Assembly: GCF_012562605.1 (NCBI RefSeq)
Contig: NZ_CP046224.1
Coordinates: 181,300 to 245,299, forward strand
DNA from: Enterobacteriaceae endosymbiont of Plateumaris sericea
GTDB lineage: Bacteria; Pseudomonadota; Gammaproteobacteria; Enterobacterales; Enterobacteriaceae
Length of the DNA stretch: 64,000 bases
Direction: 5' to 3'
This document shows positions 41,122-50,792 of this stretch, piece by piece. The number at the start of each line of letters is the position of its first letter. Positions within the stretch are counted from its first letter, which is position 1. Made by a program: the position numbers and the translations under genes. The notes beneath the pieces were generated by a model. That model was not told the origin of the DNA and ran no database searches. It saw nothing but the letters and a program-made list of their open reading frames with translations.

Positions 41122-42708
41122 ATGACAAAAAAAAATAATAAATATGCATTAATTAGTGTTTCAAATAAATCTAATATTCTTTTTTTATCTCAAAAATTAA
41201 TAGAATATAATTATAATTTAATATCTACAAAAGGAACGTATCTTTTTTTAAAATCTCAAGGATTTAATAATATAATTGAAATATCAGAATATCTTAATTA
41301 TTCTAAACTAATGGATGAAAAAGTAAAAACCTTACATCCTAAATTATATAGGGGAATATTAAGTGATAGAAGTATTAATGATATTATTTTTATGCATATA
41401 AATAATATTAAACTTATTGATATAGTAGTAATTAATTTTTATCCTTTTAAACAAAGTTCTATACAAAAAAAAATAAACGACAATATTATTTCTAGTAATA
41501 TTGATATTGGAGGACCATGTATTGTTCGAGCAGCAGCTAAAAATTATAAACATGTTACAGTAGTAATTGATAATAAAGATTATTTATTAATTATTAATGA
41601 ATTAAAAAAAAATAATAGTATACTACTAGATACTAGAATTAAATTAGCACAAAAAGCTTTTAATTATGTTTCATTATATGATAAAAAAATATCAGAATAT
41701 TTTAATATAAAAGAGCAAGAGATAAAATCTTTTAAAAATAATGAAAAAAATTTTATTTTTCCTAATAAAATAACATTAAATTTATTTAAAAAAGAAGATT
41801 TAAGATATGGTGAAAATCATCATCAAAAAAGTGCTTTATATTATACAAATGATAATAAATATGTAAAAAATAATAATTTTAAACAAATACAAGGTAAAAA
41901 ACTTTCATATAATAATATTATTGATGCTAATGTTGCTTTAGAATGTGTTCAAGAATTTTCAAATCCATCTTGTGTTATTATTAAACATGCTAATCCATGT
42001 GGGGTTTCAAGTAGTCATACACTTAAAGAAGCATATATTAATGCATATAATACTGATCCAATTTCATATTTTGGTAGTGTAATAGCTTTTAATAAACAAT
42101 TAAATTTAGAAACTGTAAATGTTATTTTAAAAAATAATTTTATTGAATTAATCATAATTCCATCAATTACTAATGAAGCTAAAATTTTAATTTCTAAAAA
42201 AAATAATATACGTATATTACTATATAATTTTAATAGTAAAATATTATTTGAAATGAAATGTGTTAGTAATGGTATACTTATACAAAATACTAATTTAAAT
42301 TATATTAATAAAAATAATATTAATATTGTTAGTAAAAGAATACCTAAAAACAATGAAATAGAAGATATTATTTTTGGATGGAAAATAGTAAAATTTGTTA
42401 AATCGAATGCTATTATTTATTGTAAAAATAATATGACTTTAGGTATAGGAGCAGGACAAATGAGTAGAATTGATTCTGTAAAATTAGCTATTACTAAAGC
42501 TAAAGAGAGAAAATTTAATTTACAAGGATCATCAATGATTTCTGATGCATTTTTTCCTTTTAGAGATAGTATTGATTTTATTTCAAATTTAGGTATAAAA
42601 TGTATTATTCAACCAGGAGGATCTTTAAGAGATCAAGAAATTATTGATGCTGTTAATCAACATAATTTATCTATGGTATTTACTAATATACGTTCTTTTC
42701 GTCATTAA
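41122..42708 (+). CDS. purH: Bifunctional AICAR transformylase/IMP cyclohydrolase
   Basis: Catalyses the last two steps of IMP synthesis. 528 residues (E. coli 529). The N-terminal MGS-like cyclohydrolase domain carries the VKTLHPKLYRGIL segment near 65. The C-terminal transformylase domain carries the catalytic Lys-His in IIKHANPCGVSSSH near 290, then KNNMTLGIGAGQMSR and the final RSFRH. purD, its usual downstream partner, is absent. With purA present, IMP and adenylosuccinate can be made, unless upstream purine genes are missing elsewhere; purH also recycles AICAR made by histidine synthesis. Confidence 0.97.
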   Translation: MTKKNNKYALISVSNKSNILFLSQKLIEYNYNLISTKGTYLFLKSQGFNNIIEISEYLNYSKLMDEKVKTLHPKLYRGILSDRSINDIIFMHINNIKLIDIVVINFYPFKQSSIQKKINDNIISSNIDIGGPCIVRAAAKNYKHVTVVIDNKDYLLIINELKKNNSILLDTRIKLAQKAFNYVSLYDKKISEYFNIKEQEIKSFKNNEKNFIFPNKITLNLFKKEDLRYGENHHQKSALYYTNDNKYVKNNNFKQIQGKKLSYNNIIDANVALECVQEFSNPSCVIIKHANPCGVSSSHTLKEAYINAYNTDPISYFGSVIAFNKQLNLETVNVILKNNFIELIIIPSITNEAKILISKKNNIRILLYNFNSKILFEMKCVSNGILIQNTNLNYINKNNINIVSKRIPKNNEIEDIIFGWKIVKFVKSNAIIYCKNNMTLGIGAGQMSRIDSVKLAITKAKERKFNLQGSSMISDAFFPFRDSIDFISNLGIKCIIQPGGSLRDQEIIDAVNQHNLSMVFTNIRSFRH

Positions 42709-42837
42709 ATATTAGTTTTATTATGGTTTAATAAAATTATTTAATTAATTTAAAATTTTAATTTGTAAATTAAATAATTTAAATTATAATATAAATAGAT
42801 TTTAATGATTTTTAAAATAATATTTAAGGTTTAAAAC

Positions 42838-43593
42838 ATGACTGATTGGGTTATAGGAAAAATAAAAAAAATAAATTATTGGACGAAAAATTTATTTTCT
42901 ATTATTTTAAATGCAAAAGTAAATCATTTTATTCCAGGTCAATTTACAAAATTATCTTTAATTATAGATGGAAAACGAATACATAGAGCATATTCTTATA
43001 TAAATTCTCCTGAAAATATTAATCATGAATTTTATATAAAAAATATAGAAACAAAAGGTCATTTAACACCTTATTTATATAAGTTAAATAATAATGATGA
43101 AATTATGATTTCTAAAAATGCTTCAGGAATTTTTACTATTAATAATATTAATTCTTGTAAAAATTTATGGATGATATCTACTGGAACAGGTATTGGACCA
43201 TATTTATCAATATTACAAAATGGAAGTTATTTAGAAAAATTTAAAAATATTATTTTAATACATGCTGTAAAATATATAACAGATCTTAGTTATATTAATT
43301 TAATAGATAAGCTTAAAATTAAATTTCAAAATAAATTAATTATTCAAATTATTACTAGTAGAGAAAAAAAACAAAATCATTTATTATTAAAAGGACATAT
43401 TCCTGAATTGATTAAAAATGGTGTTTTAGAAAAAAAGATAGGTATTATTATTAATAAAAATAATAGTCATATAATGTTATGTGGTAATCCTCAAATGGTT
43501 TATGATACACAAAAATTATTAGAGGAAAATTATGGTTTGTCTAAAAATTTAAAAAATAAGAAAGGAAATATTACTGTTGAAAAATATTGGTAA
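42838..43593 (+). CDS. fpr: Ferredoxin/flavodoxin-NADP reductase
   Basis: FAD enzyme that passes electrons from NADPH to flavodoxin or ferredoxin, serving Fe-S cluster assembly and radical-SAM enzymes. 251 residues (E. coli 248). It starts MTDWVIGKIKKINYWT, like E. coli MADWVTGKVTKVQNWT. FAD-binding RAYSYINSP lies near 54, NADP-binding GTGIGPYLSILQ near 116, and the C-terminus ends EKYW. TAAGG serves as ribosome-binding site. Next to tpiA, as in the fpr-tpiA region of E. coli minus the genes between. Confidence 0.95.
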   Translation: MTDWVIGKIKKINYWTKNLFSIILNAKVNHFIPGQFTKLSLIIDGKRIHRAYSYINSPENINHEFYIKNIETKGHLTPYLYKLNNNDEIMISKNASGIFTINNINSCKNLWMISTGTGIGPYLSILQNGSYLEKFKNIILIHAVKYITDLSYINLIDKLKIKFQNKLIIQIITSREKKQNHLLLKGHIPELIKNGVLEKKIGIIINKNNSHIMLCGNPQMVYDTQKLLEENYGLSKNLKNKKGNITVEKYW

Positions 43594-43605
43594 TATTCAT
43601 ATTAA

Positions 43606-44409
43606 ATGAAGAAAAAAAAAATAATAAATATTAAACCATTTTTCATTATTGGTAATTGGAAACTTAATGGTAATACTATATTTGTAAAAAATTATATAAA
43701 TAAAATAAAAAATTTTTTAAATAAAAAAAAATTAAATTATTGTAAAATATCTATTGCACCTTCTTATACTTATTTATATTTATCTAATATTTATTTAAAT
43801 AATACTAAAATTGCCCTAACAGCACAAAATGTAGATATTAATCTTTCTGGATCTTTTACAGGTGAAATATCAATAAATATGTTAAAAGATATAGGAGTAA
43901 AATATGTTATTATTGGTCATTCAGAAAGAAGAATTTTTCATAAAGAAACTAACGAATATATATCTAAAAAATTTCATATAATTAAATCTAATGATTTAAT
44001 ACCAATTTTATGTATAGGAGAAACTAAATTAGAAAAAGATATGAATCAAACAAAAGATATTTGTGCAAAACAGATAGATGTCATACTAAATGATCAAGGA
44101 GTTCAAGCTTTTAATAATACAATTATAGCTTACGAACCTATTTGGGCTATTGGTTCAGGTAAATCAGCTAATCCAATAGAAGTTCAAAATATTCATAAAT
44201 TTATTAGAGACTATATTGCTCAAAAAGATTTAAATATATCTAAAAATATTATTATACAATATGGAGGATCAATTAATGAAAATAATATAGATATGTTTAT
44301 TAAACAAAAAGATATAAATGGTTTTTTAATAGGAAAAGCTTCTTTAACAGCAGAAAATTTTATATCTATCGTTAAAAAAGCTGAAAAAATTATAAGTTCT
44401 ATTCATTAG
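43606..44409 (+). CDS. tpiA: Triosephosphate isomerase
   Basis: Interconverts dihydroxyacetone phosphate and glyceraldehyde 3-phosphate in glycolysis. 267 residues (E. coli 255); the N-terminus has about ten extra, lysine-rich residues encoded partly by a run of ten A. Catalytic residues are intact: Lys in NWKLNG near 18-23, His in IIGHSERR near 105, and Glu in AYEPIWAIGSGK near 176. Its last 11 nt overlap the end of lysS on the opposite strand. It follows fpr by 12 nt and is probably co-transcribed. Confidence 0.97.
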   Translation: MKKKKIINIKPFFIIGNWKLNGNTIFVKNYINKIKNFLNKKKLNYCKISIAPSYTYLYLSNIYLNNTKIALTAQNVDINLSGSFTGEISINMLKDIGVKYVIIGHSERRIFHKETNEYISKKFHIIKSNDLIPILCIGETKLEKDMNQTKDICAKQIDVILNDQGVQAFNNTIIAYEPIWAIGSGKSANPIEVQNIHKFIRDYIAQKDLNISKNIIIQYGGSINENNIDMFIKQKDINGFLIGKASLTAENFISIVKKAEKIISSIH

Positions 44410-45925
44410 GTCTTAAAGTAGGAAATAAAATTACATCTCTAATAGATTGAGAATTTGTAAATAACATTACTAATCTATCTATTCCAATACCTAATCCTGC
44501 AGTTGGTGGTAATCCATGTTCTAATGCTTCTATATAATCTTTATCATAAAAATGATGTTGTGTGTTATTATTGTCTTCATTTTTAAGAATCATTTGTTGT
44601 TTAAATCTTATTTTTTGATCTTCAGGATCATTTAATTCAGAAAAACCATTAGCTATTTCCATACCACATACAAAAAATTCAAATCTATCAGTTATAGAAA
44701 TATCTAATTCATTTCTACGTGCTAATGGTGATATTTCAGTAGGATATTCTGTAATAAATGTAGGTGTAATTAATTTATTTATTATTTTTTCTTCGAATAT
44801 AGAAGAAATTATTTTACCTATACTCCAATTATAATTAATTTTAACTTTTAACATATTACTTATATCTATTAATTTATTAAAGTTATTAAGATCTCTATAA
44901 TTAATATTAGGATAATAGTAAATTATAGATTCTTTCATAGTTAATTTATTAAATGGTTTACTAAGATTAAATTCATTATTATTAAAAAATAATTGATTAG
45001 ACTTTAATATTTTTTGACCTATATACAATAACATTTTTTCAAAAAATATTATTAAATCATTATAATTAGCATATGCTATATATAATTCCATCATTGTAAA
45101 TTCAGGATTATGTTGTGTAGAAATACCTTCATTACGAAAATTTCTATTAATTTCAAAAATTTTATTAAATCCTCCAATAATTAATCTTTTTAAATATAAT
45201 TCTGGAGCTATACGTAGATACATATTACGATTAAAAGTATTATGATGAGTTATAAATGGTCTAGCTGTTGCCCCTCCAGGAATAATTTGCATCATTGGTG
45301 TTTCTACTTCAATAAAATTCATTTTATTCATAAAATTACGTATAGTAAATATTATTTTTGATCTTTGTTCAAAAATTTTTTTTGATTTATCATTTACAAT
45401 AAGATCTAAATATCTCTTTCTATATTTAATTTCTTGATTTTTTAAACCATGAAATTTATTAGGTAATGGTCGAATAGATTTTGTTAATAAATAACATTTA
45501 TTAGAATATATTGATAAAATTCCAGTTTTAGTTTTAAAAACATTACCAATAATACCTATTATATCTCCAAGATCATATTGATGTATAATTTTTTTATATT
45601 CTTTTAAAGATAAACTATCAGCAGATAAATATATTTGGATATATCCTTTTTCATCTTTTATTTTAATAAAAGATGCTTTACCCATAATACGAAAATTAAT
45701 AATACGCCCAGCAATATGACATACTAAATTTTTATCTAAAATAGAATTAATATTATTAAATTTTTTATATAAAACATCAGATGTAATATTAATTTTAAAA
45801 TTATTAGGAAATGCATTATTATTTTTTCTTAATTCTGTTAATTTTTTTATACGTGATGTTCTTTCATTATTAATTACTTTAATAAAATTATTATTTTTAA
45901 TATGTTTGTTTTTGTTTTCAGACAT
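44399..45925 (-). CDS. lysS: Lysyl-tRNA synthetase (class II)
   Basis: Charges tRNA-Lys. 508 residues (E. coli 505). The N-terminal OB anticodon-binding domain (about 65-155) precedes the class II core: motif 1 near MNKMNFIEVETPMM, motif 2 FRNEGISTQHNPEF and motif 3 GLGIGIDRL. It starts 20 nt after the prfB stop, the usual prfB-lysS operon. It ends inside the tail of tpiA with a TAG stop and no room for a separate terminator. Confidence 0.97.
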   Translation of the reverse strand: MSENKNKHIKNNNFIKVINNERTSRIKKLTELRKNNNAFPNNFKINITSDVLYKKFNNINSILDKNLVCHIAGRIINFRIMGKASFIKIKDEKGYIQIYLSADSLSLKEYKKIIHQYDLGDIIGIIGNVFKTKTGILSIYSNKCYLLTKSIRPLPNKFHGLKNQEIKYRKRYLDLIVNDKSKKIFEQRSKIIFTIRNFMNKMNFIEVETPMMQIIPGGATARPFITHHNTFNRNMYLRIAPELYLKRLIIGGFNKIFEINRNFRNEGISTQHNPEFTMMELYIAYANYNDLIIFFEKMLLYIGQKILKSNQLFFNNNEFNLSKPFNKLTMKESIIYYYPNINYRDLNNFNKLIDISNMLKVKINYNWSIGKIISSIFEEKIINKLITPTFITEYPTEISPLARRNELDISITDRFEFFVCGMEIANGFSELNDPEDQKIRFKQQMILKNEDNNNTQHHFYDKDYIEALEHGLPPTAGLGIGIDRLVMLFTNSQSIRDVILFPTLRPNE

Positions 45926-45945
45926 AATAAATATTTTCCTATGTG

Positions 45946-47047
45946 TTATAATCCTATTTTTAAACTAGCTTTAATAAATATATCTATATTACCGTCTAAA
46001 ACAGATTGAACATTATTAGTTTCTACTCCTGTACGTATATCTTTAATTCTAGAATTATCTAATATATAAGATCTTATTTGGTAACCCCAACTTATATCTA
46101 ATTTACTATTTTCTATTTTTTGTTTTTCTATATTTTTCTTTTTAAAATCTAATTCATATAATTTTTTTTCTAATTGTTTCATAGCTTGATTTTTATTTTT
46201 ATGTTGAGATCTATTATTTTGACATTGAGTTACTATTCCTGTAGGTATATGAGTAATTCTTACAGCTGATTCTGTACGGTTAACATGTTGTCCTCCTGCA
46301 CCAGAAGATCTATACACATCAATTCGTAAATCATCTGCTTTTATTATTATATTAGAATTATAATTATTTATTTCAGGATATATAAATGTTGAACTAAATG
46401 AAGTATGACGTCTTCCATATGTATTAAAAGGACTCTTTCTTACTAAACGATGTATACCACTTTCTGTTCGTAACCAACCAAAAGCATAATTTCCTATTAT
46501 TTTTATCGTTGCTGATTTTATACCTACTTTTTCTCCTGGAGATTTTTCTATTATATATATTTTAAATTTTTTATTTTCAGCCCATTTTAAATACATTCTC
46601 ATAATCATTTGTGCCCAATCTTGAGATTCAATACCTCCTGATCCTGCTTTTATATCAATAAAACAATTCTTATTATCATTTTTTTTAATAAAAATTTTTT
46701 GAAATTCTAATTCATCTAATTTATTTTTTAAAATATATAATGTTTGAACAGATTCTTGTAATATATCATTATCATTAGAATCAATAGCTAACTTAATTAA
46801 TTCATCAATATCTACTATTTCTTGATTAATCATATTTAAAGTAAATAAAATATTTTCTATATAAAATTTTTCTTTACTTAATTTTTGTCCATAACTAATA
46901 TCATTCCAAATATCTAAATTTTTAAATTGATTATTAATTTTTAATAATTTTTTTTTTAATTCTGAATAATCAAAGAAACCTCCTAATAAAATTATTTTTT
47001 TCTTTAATTTTATATAAACTATTTTTTATTAAATTAATTTCAAACAT
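45946..47047 (-). CDS. prfB: Peptide chain release factor 2, programmed +1 frameshift
   Basis: Release factor for UGA and UAA stops. The first frame starts at ATG 47047 (MFEINLIKNSLYKIK...) and gives 25 codons to a UGA at 46970-46972. A +1 shift at CTT-T then continues DYSELKKKLLKINN... in the main frame to 45946, about 366 residues in all (E. coli 365, with its UGA also as codon 26). The SPF stop-recognition tripeptide (VRKSPF) and the catalytic GGQ (GAGGQHVNRTES) are intact. A naive call would begin at the internal ATG 46833 and miss about 70 residues. AAGGAAA precedes the real ATG. Leads the prfB-lysS operon. Confidence 0.95.
46970..46984 (-). promoter_or_regulatory. RF2 programmed frameshift site
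   Basis: Minus-strand AGGAGGTTTCTTTGA. The internal Shine-Dalgarno AGGAGG (46979-46984) stands 3 nt before the slippery CTT, followed by the UGA stop. E. coli has AGGGGGTATCTTTGAC. When RF2 is scarce the ribosome pauses at UGA and shifts +1, so RF2 regulates its own synthesis. Confidence 0.93.
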
Positions 47048-47214
47048 AATAAATAATTTTCCTTAAAATAAATTAAAATAAAAATTTTATAATTTAATAT
47101 AAAATTAATCCTTAAAATTAATTTTTAATAAAAATTTTAATTTTAAATTTAAAAATAAATTATATCAAAGAAAATAAATGATAAGGAAAAAAATTTTAAT
47201 TAACATAAATTATA

Positions 47215-47287
47215 TGGCCCTTGTTGGATTTGAACCAACGACCTAACGATTATGAGTCGCTTGCTCTAACCACTGAGCTAAAGGGCC
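47215..47287 (-). tRNA. tRNA-Ile2 (CAT, lysidine type)
   Basis: Minus-strand GGCCCTTTAGCTCAG... folds fully, with anticodon CAT in the loop CTCATAA on an AGCGA/TCGTT stem. It closely matches the E. coli isoleucine tRNA whose C34 becomes lysidine to read AUA, rather than a methionine tRNA (GGCCCC-type acceptor, variable loop and T arm). It therefore requires TilS. The 3' CCA is not encoded (discriminator A followed by TATAA). AUA is very common in these genes, so this tRNA should be essential. Confidence 0.93.
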
Positions 47288-47358
47288 AAATATTAATTAT
47301 ATTAGTAAATAATTAATATTATTGCAATAATATATTTAAATAAATTATTTAAATAACA

Positions 47359-48837
47359 TTATTCAGATAATTTTGTTAATAAATACATATTAGTATTTTC
47401 TCTTAAAATATGTATTAAAATAATTGATGGTTTTTTATTAGTAATTTTTTTTACATCTTTTATTGTATGAACTGGAATTTTATTAATATCTAATATAATA
47501 TCATCAGGTTCTAAACCCATATCATCAGCTCTAGAATCTTCGGTTACATCTATAACTTTAACATATCTTTTTGTTCTTGATTTTTGTTTTCTTTTACTTC
47601 CTTTATTTACTACTACTACATCTTGTAATTGAGCACCTTCTATTCCAACATAATGTTGAGATGAAGTTAAACTATCTGGATCTTCTTGTAAAATAAGCAT
47701 TATATTTTTTATTTTACCGTTACGTATAACAGTAAGTTTTATTTTAGTACCAACAGATAATACACTTATTCGTGATCTTAATTCATAAAAACTATCAAAT
47801 TTTTTATTATTCATTGCAAGTATTATATCACCTGCTTTAATTCCACCATTATATGCAGTAGAATTTTTTAAAACATTACTAACAAAAGTTCCTCCTTTTA
47901 TATTTTTAGTAGGAGCTTTCATGATATTAGCTAATGTTTTATTAATGCCTATACCTACAATACCAAAATAAACATGTCTTATTCTACCAAACTTAATTAT
48001 TTCATGACTTAAACTAGCAACTGCATTACTAGGAATAGCAAAACCTACTCCTACATTTCCTCCATCAGGAGATAAAATAGCAGTGTTAAGGCCAATTAAT
48101 TCACCATTTAAATTTATTAATGCACCACCAGAATTACCACGATTCATAGCAGCATCTGTTTGAATAAAATTTTCGTAAGTACTTGTACTAACTCCACCAC
48201 GTCCTAAACCAGAGATAATACCTGTTGTTACAGTATTTCCTAATCCAAAAGGGTTACCTATTGCAATAGTATAATCTCCAATTTTTAATTTGTCAGAATT
48301 AGCTATTTTAAAAGCAACAAGATTTTTAGCATGATTGATTTTAATTAATGCTACATCTATTTTAGGATCTGAACCTATTACAAAACCTTCATAATAACTA
48401 CCATCATTTAATTCAACTTCTATTTTTTTAGCGTTTTCTATAACATGATTATTAGTTAGAATATATCCATTTTTAGCATCTATTATAACTCCAGATGCTA
48501 ATGAACGAAATTTAGTTTCTAAATTAGCATCAGCATCACTACCTGATGGACAAAGTGGTGTATCTCTAAATATAGATTCTTCTTGACAAAATTCAGGATG
48601 ATCTCCCATTAATTCTTGTAATTGAGGAGGTAAAGTAAAATTATTTATCATATTACTACCATCTACTGTTATGCTTACAACAGAAGGCATTGCTTTATCT
48701 AATATTTTAGATAAACTAGGTAATTTTTGATCAAATAATTGATGAGGTGGTAATGATTTTGCATGAATTTTTACTAAAGATTGTGTTGAAATAATAATAC
48801 AAAATATAAAATATACAATTAATTTTAATTTTTTCAT
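47359..48837 (-). CDS. degP: Periplasmic serine protease/chaperone DegP
   Basis: HtrA-family protease that removes misfolded envelope proteins. 492 residues (E. coli DegP 474). An N-terminal signal peptide (about 1-26) precedes the protease domain with the triad His in TNNHVI, Asp in DVALIKI and Ser in GNSGGAL. The loop before it keeps the two cysteines that distinguish DegP from DegQ (FCQEE and PLCPSG). Two PDZ domains follow; the second is preceded by a basic stretch KGSKRKQKSRTKR not present in E. coli. It complements SurA and OmpA in envelope care. Confidence 0.94.
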   Translation of the reverse strand: MKKLKLIVYFIFCIIISTQSLVKIHAKSLPPHQLFDQKLPSLSKILDKAMPSVVSITVDGSNMINNFTLPPQLQELMGDHPEFCQEESIFRDTPLCPSGSDADANLETKFRSLASGVIIDAKNGYILTNNHVIENAKKIEVELNDGSYYEGFVIGSDPKIDVALIKINHAKNLVAFKIANSDKLKIGDYTIAIGNPFGLGNTVTTGIISGLGRGGVSTSTYENFIQTDAAMNRGNSGGALINLNGELIGLNTAILSPDGGNVGVGFAIPSNAVASLSHEIIKFGRIRHVYFGIVGIGINKTLANIMKAPTKNIKGGTFVSNVLKNSTAYNGGIKAGDIILAMNNKKFDSFYELRSRISVLSVGTKIKLTVIRNGKIKNIMLILQEDPDSLTSSQHYVGIEGAQLQDVVVVNKGSKRKQKSRTKRYVKVIDVTEDSRADDMGLEPDDIILDINKIPVHTIKDVKKITNKKPSIILIHILRENTNMYLLTKLSE

Positions 48838-49119
48838 TCTATTGTCTCATCATAAAATTCAATAGTTTTCTTCATATTTATATAAATATAAAGAAAAAAG
48901 ATAGTTAAAAATTAATAACTTTATATATAAGAATAATATAAAATGATATATATAAAATTTTTTTCAAATAATATAAATTATTAAATACTTTTAAAATACG
49001 TTTTTTAATATATAAGTATAAATTATAAATTTTATTTTTTTAAGATTAAAAATTTTTACAAATTTATATACTTAATATAATATGTAGAATACTCTTATAT
49101 TTGGTAATAATAAATACAT

Positions 49120-49794
49120 ATGTTAGATAAATTTAAAAAAATTGCTGCTCAAGCTGCTATAAATTATATAAATAATAAGAATATTAATATTGTTGGTATT
49201 GGAACAGGTACTACAATAAAATATTTTATAAATATGTTATCTGATATTAAAAATAACATTAATGGTTTTGTTTCTACTTCTATTTCATCTACAATTGAAT
49301 TAAAAAAATATGATTTTCATATTTATGATAGTAACGAAGTAGATTCAATTGATATATATTTTGATAGTGCTGATGAAATTAATAACAAAATGGAAATGAT
49401 AAAAGGTGGAGGAGCTGCATTAACAAATGAAAAAATAGTTTCTAGTATTGCTAATAAATTTATATGTATTGTAGATCAATCTAAACATGTAAACATTTTG
49501 GGTAAAAAATATCCTTTGCCTATTGAAGTTATACCTATTGCTAAATCATATGTTTTTAAAGAATTATCTAAATTAGGAGGTTATCCAAAACATAGAAAAG
49601 GAATTATTACAGAACATGGAAATATAATATTAGATATATATAATTTAAATATTAGTAAACCAAAAAAATTAGAAAAATATATTAATTCTATTACTGGAGT
49701 AGTAACAGTCGGTTTATTTGCTAATAGATGTGCTGATATAGTTATAACAGGAAATTATGATTATACTGTATCAATTATAAATAATACAAAATAA
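49120..49794 (+). CDS. rpiA: Ribose-5-phosphate isomerase A
   Basis: Interconverts ribulose 5-phosphate and ribose 5-phosphate in the pentose-phosphate pathway, supplying nucleotide and histidine synthesis. 224 residues (E. coli 219). The active-site acids and lysine are visible in DSADEINNKMEMIKGGGAAL and the catalytic Glu in TNEKIV. The substrate loop GIGTGTT is near 28-34. It stands alone after a 282-nt gap, in which I find no gene, with a weak ribosome-binding site. Confidence 0.96.
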   Translation: MLDKFKKIAAQAAINYINNKNINIVGIGTGTTIKYFINMLSDIKNNINGFVSTSISSTIELKKYDFHIYDSNEVDSIDIYFDSADEINNKMEMIKGGGAALTNEKIVSSIANKFICIVDQSKHVNILGKKYPLPIEVIPIAKSYVFKELSKLGGYPKHRKGIITEHGNIILDIYNLNISKPKKLEKYINSITGVVTVGLFANRCADIVITGNYDYTVSIINNTK

Positions 49795-49902
49795 TTAGTA
49801 AAAATGAATAATATTTTAAATAATATTATTAAAAAATTAATTTATTAATTAATATATTCATATTAATTAAATTTAAAATATCTACTTAAAATATAATATA
49901 TC

Positions 49903-50733
49903 ATGAAAATAAAATTTTCTAAAATGCATGCTTTAAGTAACGATTTTGTTGTTATTAATAACATAAAACAAAATCATTATTTAGATAAAAATATTATTAA
50001 AAAATTATCAAATAGATATACAAGTATAGGATTTGATCAATTATTATTAATAGAATTATCAAATAATAAAAATATTGATTTTCATTATCGTATATTTAAT
50101 TCAGATGGAAATGAAGTTAATCAATGTGGTAATGGAGCAAGATGTTTTGCTAAATATGTAAATATTAAAAAATTAACTTTAAAAAAAAATATATGTATTA
50201 GTACTAATACTAATATTATATATTTAAAAATTTTGGAAAATAATAAAGTTTGTGTAAATATGGGTATCCCTTTATTTGATCCTAAATCTCTACCTTTTTT
50301 AGGAAAATTAAAGAATAATAATTATTCATTATTTTTTAATAAAAAAATTATTAAATTTGATATTGTTTCTTTAGGTAATCCTCATTGTATTATTCAAGTA
50401 AATAATATATTTACTACCCCTGTAAAATTAATAGGTTCTTTTATCCAAAATCATAAATTATTTCCTAATAAAGTAAATGTAGGTTTTATGGAATATATTA
50501 ATTCTAATAATATTAAATTACGTGTTTTTGAACGTGGTGTAGGTGAAACTAATGCTTGTGGTACAGGAGCTTGTGCTGCTGTAGCTGTAGGTATAAATAA
50601 AAAATTATTATCTAATAAAGTGAAAGTTAATTTAATAGGTGGATCTTTAAATATAAAATGGAAAGGTGATAATAGTAATATATTTATGAAAGGTGATGCT
50701 CACTATATTTATGATGGAGAAATAGATTTATAA
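49903..50733 (+). CDS. dapF: Diaminopimelate epimerase
   Basis: Converts LL- to meso-diaminopimelate for peptidoglycan and lysine. 276 residues (E. coli 274). The catalytic cysteine pair is Cys75 in NQCGNGARCF and Cys218 in NACGTGACAA. In E. coli the order is dapF-yigA-xerC-yigB-uvrD-corA; here yigA, xerC and yigB are gone, leaving dapF-uvrD-corA. The loss of xerC from its usual place is of note for chromosome dimer resolution. Confidence 0.96.
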   Translation: MKIKFSKMHALSNDFVVINNIKQNHYLDKNIIKKLSNRYTSIGFDQLLLIELSNNKNIDFHYRIFNSDGNEVNQCGNGARCFAKYVNIKKLTLKKNICISTNTNIIYLKILENNKVCVNMGIPLFDPKSLPFLGKLKNNNYSLFFNKKIIKFDIVSLGNPHCIIQVNNIFTTPVKLIGSFIQNHKLFPNKVNVGFMEYINSNNIKLRVFERGVGETNACGTGACAAVAVGINKKLLSNKVKVNLIGGSLNIKWKGDNSNIFMKGDAHYIYDGEIDL

Positions 50734-50792
50734 TAATATAATTATATAAAATTAATTTTAAAAACTTTTATTATAATGGTATATAAAAATAA

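Noticed and set aside
42734..42780. 13-bp A/T inverted repeat after purH as terminator
   Set aside because: The loop is 21 nt and it is not followed by T on the coding strand.
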